A DNA stretch of 64,000 bases. Source: Streptomyces sp. HmicA12 (GTDB lineage Bacteria > Actinomycetota > Actinomycetes > Streptomycetales > Streptomycetaceae). The stretch spans positions 338,647 through 402,646 of the forward strand of contig NZ_KB891820.1 of assembly GCF_000373565.1 (NCBI RefSeq), in the 5' to 3' direction. Below, piece after piece: positions 36,837 through 43,608 of this stretch. Each line of letters begins with the position of its first letter. Within the stretch, counting starts at the first letter, position 1. A model generated the notes under the pieces. The model did no database searches and was not told the origin of the DNA. It saw nothing but the letters and a program-made list of their open reading frames with translations. Position numbers and translations under genes: made by a program.

Positions 36837-37454
36837 ATGCGCACCCCGAACCCCCGACCCCGAACAGGCGCCACGCGCCGCAGACGCCTGCGGCAGGCCG
36901 CCGTGACGGCCGCGCTGGCCGCCGCCCTGGCCCTGCCCACGACCACCGCCACAGCGGACACCGAGACCGCCCTCGCCGCGAAGCGCCTCAACATCACCAT
37001 GCAGGCCCAGCAGAAGACGAACTGGTGCTGGGCCGCGAGCGGCAACACCATCGCCACCTGGTTCGGCCGCACGTACTCCCAGAACCAGTTCTGCAACGCC
37101 GCCTTCGGCCGCGCCCAGGGCACCGAGTGCCCCAACTCGCAGGCCACGCTCGGCAATGTGCAGGACGGCCTCTCCTGGGCCGGCATCAACCCCGGCTCCT
37201 ACGTGACCGGCTGGCTGCGCTACTCCACCGTCCAGACGGAGATCAACGCAGGCCGCCCCGTGGAGACCCGCATCCAGTGGTCGAGCGGCGGCGGCCACAT
37301 GCACGTCCTGTACGGCTACGACGACGCGAGCAGCTGGGTCTACTGGGGCGATCCCTGGCCCTCCGACAACCGCTACAACTGGGCGTCCCACGACTGGTAC
37401 ATCAGCAACAGCTCGTTCTCCTGGACCCACTCGCTGTACCGGATCGGGGCGTGA
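36837..37454 (+). CDS. Secreted papain-like cysteine protease (C70/AvrRpt2 family)
   Basis: This 205-residue secreted protein has a basic signal peptide (about 1-40, cleavage near TATA-DTE) and a papain-like core: the nucleophile region KTNWCWAASGNTIATWFG with catalytic Cys near residue 63, and the His in SSGGGHMHVLYGYDD near 157, followed by WVYWGDPWP. The layout fits peptidase C70 (AvrRpt2-like). GGGAGG precedes the ATG. The downstream gene starts inside its stop codon (GTGA), suggesting coupled expression of a membrane partner. Confidence 0.82.
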   Translation: MRTPNPRPRTGATRRRRLRQAAVTAALAAALALPTTTATADTETALAAKRLNITMQAQQKTNWCWAASGNTIATWFGRTYSQNQFCNAAFGRAQGTECPNSQATLGNVQDGLSWAGINPGSYVTGWLRYSTVQTEINAGRPVETRIQWSSGGGHMHVLYGYDDASSWVYWGDPWPSDNRYNWASHDWYISNSSFSWTHSLYRIGA

Positions 37455-38242
37455 AGGCGATGAGACGACGCATCACGGCCCCCGTGCTCACGGGCGCCAC
37501 CGCGACCCTTCTGCTCGCCCTCGCGGCCCCCCACGCGAGTGCGGCGCCCCCTCCGGTTCCCGCCCACGCGCGCGTGGCGGCACACGACGCGGCGACGTCA
37601 CCCCGAATCCTCGACACGCTCTCCCGCTTCTTCGCCCGCGACGGCGCGGTCACCAAGGCGGCCGCAGCGCCCCGCATAGAGGGCGAACAAGCAGTACCCG
37701 TGTACTACTTGTCACGCGATTTCGTGGCCGGCGAGAAAGACGCGGACATCGCCGAGCTCGCCTTCCTCGCCAGTGGGGCCGTGTCCTCCGACGGGCAGAA
37801 GGCATCCCTGTGGACCGTCGAACGGCAGGGATCCTGGAAGGTGGTCAACGTCGCCTCCGGGGACGACGAGGTCCGGTACGCGGGTCTGGGGGCGCGCAAG
37901 CTGCCCGGCGGCACGGTCTTCCGGGAGCCGCAGATCAACGCCTGGTACGTGGCCGACCACGCGCGCGTGCTGCCGCTCGACGCCGACGCCGTGCGGGCCG
38001 TCGGCCGTGACGGGGTCTCCCTGGCGGCTTACCGGACGCGTGTCGACAAGGCCTACGGCGACAAGCTGCCCGGTTCCGCGTACGCGAAGAAGGGCGAGGC
38101 GGGCGGCTACGGCCCGCCCCGGCACGCGGCACGAGGCCCCCTGACGGCCGCGTCGACCGCCGCGGGAGCCGGGGCCCTGGTCGCTCTCGGCCTGAGTGGC
38201 GTCGTCGTGCGCCGGGCGCGCCGGTCCCGCCGTACGGGCTGA
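37451..38242 (+). CDS. Exported, C-terminally membrane-anchored protein of unknown function
   Basis: The 263-residue protein has a signal peptide (TGATATLLLALAAPHASA, cleavage near residue 33), an extracytoplasmic domain of about 180 residues (PVYYLSRDFVAGEKDADIAELAFLA, ASLWTVERQGSWKVVNVASGDDE), and a C-terminal hydrophobic helix (AAGAGALVALGLSGVVV) followed by RRARRSRR, so it is anchored with its tail inside. No family recognised. The GTG at 37451 overlaps the protease stop; an ATG at 37460 is the alternative start. It may be an inhibitor, substrate or docking partner of the protease. Confidence 0.7.
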   Translation: MKAMRRRITAPVLTGATATLLLALAAPHASAAPPPVPAHARVAAHDAATSPRILDTLSRFFARDGAVTKAAAAPRIEGEQAVPVYYLSRDFVAGEKDADIAELAFLASGAVSSDGQKASLWTVERQGSWKVVNVASGDDEVRYAGLGARKLPGGTVFREPQINAWYVADHARVLPLDADAVRAVGRDGVSLAAYRTRVDKAYGDKLPGSAYAKKGEAGGYGPPRHAARGPLTAASTAAGAGALVALGLSGVVVRRARRSRRTG

Positions 38243-38283
38243 CCTCACGGGGTGCCCGGTTCCACCCCGCCGGGCACCCCGGA

Positions 38284-38306
38284 CTGTCACACCCCGGAAG
38301 TAGGGT
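38284..38306 (+). promoter_or_regulatory. Degenerate DNA-damage-type promoter of uvrC
   Basis: CTGTCACAC, 8 bp, TAGGGT. Spacing and -10 match the uvrA/uvrB pattern, but the GTG of the -35 part is lost. The -10 box ends 7 bp before the uvrC ATG, so the message is leaderless. Confidence 0.5.
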
Positions 38307-38313
38307 GTCTGAC

Positions 38314-40380
38314 ATGGCCGACCCCTCCAGCTACCGCCCCAAGCCGGGACAGATTCCCGACTCCCCAGGGGTGTACAGGTTCCGCGACGAGCACCGCCGG
38401 GTGATCTACGTCGGAAAGGCGAAGAGCCTGCGCCAGCGCCTGGCGAGCTACTTCCAGGACCTGGCGAACCTGCACCCGCGCACCCGCACGATGGTCACCA
38501 CGGCCGCGTCCGTGGAATGGACGGTCGTGTCCACGGAGGTCGAGGCCCTGCAGCTGGAGTACTCCTGGATCAAGGAGTACGACCCCCGGTTCAACGTCAA
38601 GTACCGCGACGACAAGAGCTACCCGTACCTCGCGGTGACCATGAACGAGGACTTTCCGCGCGTCCAGGTGATGCGCGGTCAGAAGAAGAAGGGCGTGCGC
38701 TACTTCGGTCCCTACGGACACGCGTGGGCGATCCGCGACACCGTGGACCTTCTGCTGCGTGTCTTCCCGGTACGGACCTGCTCCAAGGGCGTGTTCAACA
38801 ACGCGACCCGCACCGGCCGCCCCTGCCTCCTCGGCTACATCGGCAAGTGCTCGGCACCCTGCGTGGACCGTGTCACCCCGGAAGAGCACCGTGAACTGGC
38901 CGAGGAGTTCTGCGACTTCATGGCGGGGCGTACGGGCACGTACATCCGCCGCCTCGAGAAGGACATGCAGGTCGCGGCCGAGGACATGGAGTACGAGCGG
39001 GCGGCCCGCCTGCGCGACGACATCGAGGCCCTGAAGAAGGCGATGGAGAAGAGCGCGGTCGTCCTCGCGGACGCCACCGACGCCGACCTCATCGCCCTCG
39101 CGGAGGACGAGCTGGAAGCCGCGGTCCAGATCTTCCACGTCCGCGGCGGACGCGTGCGCGGCCAGCGCGGCTGGGTCACCGACAAGGTGGAGGCCGTCAC
39201 CAGCGGCGACCTCGTCGAGCACGCGCTCCAGCAGCTCTACGGCGAGGAGAGCGGCGACGCCGTCCCCAAGGAGGTCCTCGTCCCGGCGCTGCCCGAGCCG
39301 TTGGAGCCGATCCAGGCCTGGCTGACCGAGCGCCGCGGTTCGAACGTCTCGTTGCGCATCCCGCAGCGCGGCGACAAGAAGGCGCTCATGGAGACGGTCC
39401 ACAGGAACGCGCTGCAGGCGCTCGCCCTGCACAAGACGAAGCGCGCCTCCGACCTGACCACCCGCTCCCGCGCCCTGGAGGAGATCGCCGAGGCCCTCGA
39501 CCTGGGCAGCGCACCCCTGCGCATCGAGTGCTACGACATCTCGCACCTCCAGGGCGACGACGTCGTGGCCTCCATGGTGGTCTTCGAGGACGGCCTCGCC
39601 CGCAAGAGCGAGTACCGCCGCTTCCAGATCAAGGGCTTCGAGGGCCAGGACGACGTCCGCTCCATGCACGAGGTGATCACGCGTCGCTTCAAGCGCTACC
39701 TGTCCGCACAGGAGAAGTCGGGAGACTGGACCGACGCCGAGCCGGACGAGGAGACCGAGCAGGAGTCCCGTCTCACGGAGGACGACGGCCGCCCGAAGAA
39801 GTTCGCCTACCCGCCCCAGCTCGTCGTGGTCGACGGCGGTCAGCCGCAGGTGGCGGCGGCCAAGCGCGCCCTGGACGAGCTCGGCATCGACGACATCGCG
39901 GTGTGCGGCCTCGCCAAGCGCCTCGAAGAGGTGTGGGTGCCGGACGAGGACGACCCGGTGGTGCTGCCGCGCACCAGCGAAGGGCTCTACCTTCTGCAGC
40001 GGGTCCGTGACGAGGCCCACCGCTTCGCGATCACCTACCAGCGCACCAAGCGGGCCAAGCGCTTCAAGGCGGGTCCGCTGGACGACGTACCGGGACTCGG
40101 TGACGCGCGCAAACAGGCACTCATCAAGCACTTTGGTTCGGTGAAGCGGCTACGGTCCGCCACAATCGACCAGATCTGTGAGATTCCCGGCATAGGCCGC
40201 AAGACCGCCGAGACGATCGTGGCGGCCTTCGCGCAGGCGGCACCGGTGGCGCCCGCGGTGAACACGGCCACCGGAGAGATCATGGAAGACGAAGAGAACA
40301 CCACGGACCGCGCGGCGCACGTGCGGCCCCCCGAGGAGCCGGTCGGCGCCTCGGAAGAACGACGGGGGCAGGAGCCATGA
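38314..40380 (+). CDS. uvrC: Excinuclease ABC subunit C
   Basis: The 688-residue double nuclease cuts both sides of the lesion marked by UvrA and UvrB. The N-terminal GIY-YIG domain reads PGVYRFRDEHRRVIYVGKAKSLR. A UVR motif (EYERAARLRDDIEALKKAM) contacts UvrB, the RNase H-like 3' domain follows with CYDISHLQG and VVDGGQPQV, and the tandem HhH (VPGLGDARKQALIKHFG and IPGIGRKTAETIV) binds DNA. ATG 38314 gives MADPSSYRPKPG. The stop overlaps the rapZ start (ATGA): first gene of uvrC-rapZ-yvcK-whiA. Confidence 0.98.
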   Translation: MADPSSYRPKPGQIPDSPGVYRFRDEHRRVIYVGKAKSLRQRLASYFQDLANLHPRTRTMVTTAASVEWTVVSTEVEALQLEYSWIKEYDPRFNVKYRDDKSYPYLAVTMNEDFPRVQVMRGQKKKGVRYFGPYGHAWAIRDTVDLLLRVFPVRTCSKGVFNNATRTGRPCLLGYIGKCSAPCVDRVTPEEHRELAEEFCDFMAGRTGTYIRRLEKDMQVAAEDMEYERAARLRDDIEALKKAMEKSAVVLADATDADLIALAEDELEAAVQIFHVRGGRVRGQRGWVTDKVEAVTSGDLVEHALQQLYGEESGDAVPKEVLVPALPEPLEPIQAWLTERRGSNVSLRIPQRGDKKALMETVHRNALQALALHKTKRASDLTTRSRALEEIAEALDLGSAPLRIECYDISHLQGDDVVASMVVFEDGLARKSEYRRFQIKGFEGQDDVRSMHEVITRRFKRYLSAQEKSGDWTDAEPDEETEQESRLTEDDGRPKKFAYPPQLVVVDGGQPQVAAAKRALDELGIDDIAVCGLAKRLEEVWVPDEDDPVVLPRTSEGLYLLQRVRDEAHRFAITYQRTKRAKRFKAGPLDDVPGLGDARKQALIKHFGSVKRLRSATIDQICEIPGIGRKTAETIVAAFAQAAPVAPAVNTATGEIMEDEENTTDRAAHVRPPEEPVGASEERRGQEP

Positions 40381-41387
40381 CCGAGCAGGACCACGAAAGC
40401 AGCGACCCCAGCGGTACGGCGCACAGCCCCGCACAACCGGAGCAGCTATCCGGGCAGCAACCGGAACATGGAGCATCAGTGAGTACCGGCACAGGCACCA
40501 GCATCGACGCGGGCGTCCCCGATTCGGCCATCCCCGAGCTGGTGATCATCTCCGGCATGTCGGGCGCCGGCCGCTCCACGGCGGCCAAGTGTCTGGAGGA
40601 CCTCGGCTGGTTCGTCGTCGACAACCTGCCGCCCGCCCTCATCCCCACCATGGTGGAGCTGGGCGCCCGCTCGCAGGGCAATGTGGCCCGCATCGCGGTC
40701 GTCGTCGACGTCAGAGGCCGCCGTTTCTTCGACAACCTCCGGGAGTCCCTCGCGGACCTGGAGAGCAAGCACGTCACGCGCCGCATCGTCTTCCTGGAGT
40801 CCTCCGACGAGGCCCTGGTGCGCCGCTTCGAGTCGGTGCGCCGCCCGCACCCCCTGCAGGGCGACGGCCGCATCGTCGACGGCATCGCCGCCGAGCGCGA
40901 GCTGCTGCGCGAACTGCGTGGCGACGCCGACCTGGTCATCGACACCTCCAGCCTGAACGTCCACGAGCTGCGCGCCAAGATGGACGCCCAGTTCGCGGGC
41001 GAGGAGGAGCCCGAACTGCGGGCCACCGTCATGTCGTTCGGCTTCAAGTACGGCCTGCCCGTCGACGCCGACCTGGTCGTCGACATGCGCTTCCTGCCGA
41101 ACCCGCACTGGGTGCCCGAGCTGCGCCCCTTCACCGGCCTGAACGAAGAGGTCTCGAACTACGTCTTCTCGCAGCCCAGCGCCAAGGAGTTCCTGGACCG
41201 CTACACCGAGCTGCTCCAGCTCATCGCGGCCGGTTACCGCCGTGAGGGCAAGCGCTACGTGACCATTGCCGTCGGCTGTACGGGCGGCAAGCACCGTTCC
41301 GTCGCCACCTCGGAGAAGCTGGCCGCCCGACTCGCCTCCCAGGGTGTGGAGACCGTCGTCGTCCACCGGGACATGGGCCGCGAATGA
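40377..41387 (+). CDS. rapZ: RapZ/YvcJ family nucleotide-binding protein
   Basis: The 336-residue P-loop protein has the Walker A IISGMSGAGRSTAAKCLEDL (Lys replaced by Arg, as is usual in actinobacterial members), a DNLPPALIPTM loop, and the conserved C-terminal domain with TIAVGCTGGKHRSVATSEKLA. In E. coli RapZ binds RNA to control amino-sugar synthesis; in Gram-positives the protein hydrolyses GTP and affects competence and envelope. A disordered, acidic N-terminal tail of about 45 residues is extra. ATGA overlaps link it to uvrC before and yvcK after. Confidence 0.95.
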   Translation: MTEQDHESSDPSGTAHSPAQPEQLSGQQPEHGASVSTGTGTSIDAGVPDSAIPELVIISGMSGAGRSTAAKCLEDLGWFVVDNLPPALIPTMVELGARSQGNVARIAVVVDVRGRRFFDNLRESLADLESKHVTRRIVFLESSDEALVRRFESVRRPHPLQGDGRIVDGIAAERELLRELRGDADLVIDTSSLNVHELRAKMDAQFAGEEEPELRATVMSFGFKYGLPVDADLVVDMRFLPNPHWVPELRPFTGLNEEVSNYVFSQPSAKEFLDRYTELLQLIAAGYRREGKRYVTIAVGCTGGKHRSVATSEKLAARLASQGVETVVVHRDMGRE

Positions 41388-42421
41388 CAGGACGTACGCT
41401 GCGGCTCACGAGCAGGATCCGCCGCAGAAGCTCACCGGCGAGGCCCGGCAGGGGCACCACACCCAAGGTCGTCGCCCTCGGCGGCGGAATGGGGCTGTCG
41501 GCGTCCCTGGCGGCGCTGCGCCGCATCACGGGCGACCTCACGGCCGTCGTCACGGTCGCCGACGACGGCGGCTCCAGCGGACGTCTCCGCGACGAGCTGG
41601 GCGTGCTGCCGCCCGGCGACCTGCGCAAGGCGCTCGCGGCCCTGTGCGGCGACGACGACTGGGGCCAGACCTGGGCCCGCGTCATCCAGCACCGCTTCCA
41701 GTCGCCGGGCGAGATGAACGGCCACGCGGTCGGCAATCTGCTGATCGTCGCCCTGTGGGAGCAGCTCGGCGACCACGTGCAGGCCCTGGACCTGGTCGGC
41801 AAGCTGCTCGGCGCGCACGGGCGCGTGCTGCCCATGTCCGCCGTGCCGCTGGAGTTGCAGGCCGAGGTCAGGGGCCATGATCCGGCGCGCCCGGACGACA
41901 TCCGCACGGTCCGCGGGCAGGCCAACGTCGCCCTCACCCCGGGCGAGGTCCAGTCCGTGCACGTGGTGCCGCACGACCCGCCGGCCGTCCCGGAGGCGGT
42001 CGCCGCGGTGCTCGACGCGGACTGGGTGGTGCTCGGCCCGGGCTCCTGGTTCTCCTCCGTGATCCCGCACCTTCTGGTCCCCGAACTGCTCGACGCGCTC
42101 GTCGAGACGAAGGCCCGCAAGGTCCTCTCGCTCAACCTCGCTCCACAACCGGGAGAAACCGATGGCTTCTCCCCGCAGCGTCATTTGGAGGTTTTGGGAC
42201 GACACGCCCCTAAACTCGCCCTGGACGTGGTGCTGGCCGACGAGGCCGCCGTGCCCGACCGCGAAGAACTCATCGACGCTGCCAAAGAGCGTTTCGGTGC
42301 TGCGGTCGAGCTGGCGCCGGTAGCCAGGCCCGACGGGACTCCGAGGCACGATCCGGAGCTGTTGGCCGCCGCGTACGACCGTATTTTTCGGATGCATGGA
42401 AGGATCGGCCCATGGCGATGA
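41384..42421 (+). CDS. yvcK: YvcK/CofD-like gluconeogenesis factor
   Basis: The 345-residue UDP-sugar-binding protein has a CofD-like fold: KVVALGGGMGLSASLAALR (nucleotide loop), VVTVADDGGSSGRLRDELG, and LLVPELLDALVETKARKVL. YvcK homologues are needed for growth on gluconeogenic carbon sources and for envelope integrity. The N-terminus carries a basic leader (TLRLTSRIRRRSS). Its final 80 codons contain an unusual patch of A/T-ending codons (42182-42216), probably overlaying a whiA promoter. It overlaps the whiA start by 10 bp. Confidence 0.95.
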   Translation: MTGRTLRLTSRIRRRSSPARPGRGTTPKVVALGGGMGLSASLAALRRITGDLTAVVTVADDGGSSGRLRDELGVLPPGDLRKALAALCGDDDWGQTWARVIQHRFQSPGEMNGHAVGNLLIVALWEQLGDHVQALDLVGKLLGAHGRVLPMSAVPLELQAEVRGHDPARPDDIRTVRGQANVALTPGEVQSVHVVPHDPPAVPEAVAAVLDADWVVLGPGSWFSSVIPHLLVPELLDALVETKARKVLSLNLAPQPGETDGFSPQRHLEVLGRHAPKLALDVVLADEAAVPDREELIDAAKERFGAAVELAPVARPDGTPRHDPELLAAAYDRIFRMHGRIGPWR

Positions 42422-43425
42422 CGGCAGCGGTGAAGGACGAAATCTCCCGGCTTCCCGTCACCCGGACTTGCTGCAGGAAGGCCGAGGTCTCGGCGATCCT
42501 GCGGTTTGCGGGCGGCCTTCACCTGGTGAGCGGCCGCATCGTGATCGAGGCGGAGCTGGACACCGCGATGGCCGCCCGGCGGCTCAAGCGGGACATTCTC
42601 GAGATCTTCGGGCACAGCTCGGAGCTGATCGTGATGGCGCCCGGCGGGCTGCGCCGCGGCTCGCGTTTCGTTGTACGTGTGGTCGCGGGTGGCGACCAGC
42701 TGGCGCGTCAGACGGGCCTCGTGGACGGCCGTGGCCGCCCGATTCGCGGCCTGCCCCCGCAGGTGGTCTCGGGGGCCACCTGCGACGCGGAGGCGGCCTG
42801 GCGGGGCGCTTTCCTGGCGCACGGCTCGCTCACCGAGCCGGGGCGTTCGAGCTCCCTCGAGGTGACCTGCCCGGGCCCGGAGGCCGCGCTCGCCCTGGTC
42901 GGCGCCGCCCGTCGCCTGTCGATCGCCGCGAAGGCCCGTGAGGTGCGCGGTGTGGACCGGGTGGTCGTGCGCGACGGCGACGCGATCGGCGCCCTGCTCA
43001 CCCGTATGGGCGCCCACGAGTCGGTGCTGGCCTGGGAGGAGCGGCGGATGCGCCGCGAGGTCCGCGCCACCGCGAACCGCCTCGCCAACTTCGACGACGC
43101 GAACCTGCGCCGCTCGGCCCGCGCGGCCGTCGCCGCGGGTGCCCGGGTGCAGCGCGCCCTGGAGATCCTCGCCGACGAGGTGCCGGAGCACCTCGCCGCC
43201 GCGGGCCGACTGCGCATGGAGCACAAGCAGGCCTCTCTGGAGGAGCTGGGCGCGCTGGCCGACCCGCCGCTGACCAAGGACGCCGTAGCGGGCCGTATCC
43301 GCCGCCTGCTCGCCATGGCGGACAAGCGGGCCCAGGACCTCGGCATCCCGGGCACGGAGTCGAACCTCTCGGAAGAGCTCGCGGAGGAGCTGACCGAGGA
43401 GATGGCGGACAACATGGTGGGCTGA
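42412..43425 (+). CDS. whiA: Sporulation transcription factor WhiA
   Basis: The 337-residue master regulator of Streptomyces sporogenic cell division has an N-terminal degenerate LAGLIDADG homing-endonuclease-like domain (about residues 15-200, with AILRFAGGLHLVSGRIVIEAELDT and RGAFLAHGSLTEPGRSSSLEV) and a C-terminal HTH (about 235-320: RAALEIL-like helix, then KQASLEELGALADPPLTKDAVAGRIRRLLAMA). It acts with WhiB. Compared with the S. coelicolor protein as recalled, a short acidic insertion (SEELAEELTE) lengthens the tail. A strong terminator follows. Confidence 0.98.
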   Translation: MAMTAAVKDEISRLPVTRTCCRKAEVSAILRFAGGLHLVSGRIVIEAELDTAMAARRLKRDILEIFGHSSELIVMAPGGLRRGSRFVVRVVAGGDQLARQTGLVDGRGRPIRGLPPQVVSGATCDAEAAWRGAFLAHGSLTEPGRSSSLEVTCPGPEAALALVGAARRLSIAAKAREVRGVDRVVVRDGDAIGALLTRMGAHESVLAWEERRMRREVRATANRLANFDDANLRRSARAAVAAGARVQRALEILADEVPEHLAAAGRLRMEHKQASLEELGALADPPLTKDAVAGRIRRLLAMADKRAQDLGIPGTESNLSEELAEELTEEMADNMVG

Positions 43426-43443
43426 GCCCGTCCCTGAGTCGAC

Positions 43444-43488
43444 AAGCCGGTGGTGGCGCCCATTCGAGGGCGCCACCACCGGCTTTTT
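43444..43488 (+). terminator. Strong intrinsic terminator after whiA
   Basis: An 18-bp perfect stem (AAGCCGGTGGTGGCGCCC and complement) with a six-base ATTCGA loop ends in TTTTT, one of few hairpins here with a real T-tract. It closes the uvrC-whiA operon. Confidence 0.95.
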
Positions 43489-43608
43489 GTCATACCTGGC
43501 GGGTACTTGACGCCCCCTTGACTTGACCATGAACTGTCATGAGTCTGGCGCCTGTTCGCTTCTGCGGCATCACGCCACAACCGCGACAGACAACTGCAAG
43601 GGGGGCTC

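Noticed and set aside
43489..43540. TTGTCATAC-N8-TACTTG before the carboxypeptidase gene as another damage promoter
   Set aside because: The -35 lacks the RGTG half and the -10 lacks its final T; more likely part of the whiA terminator tail.
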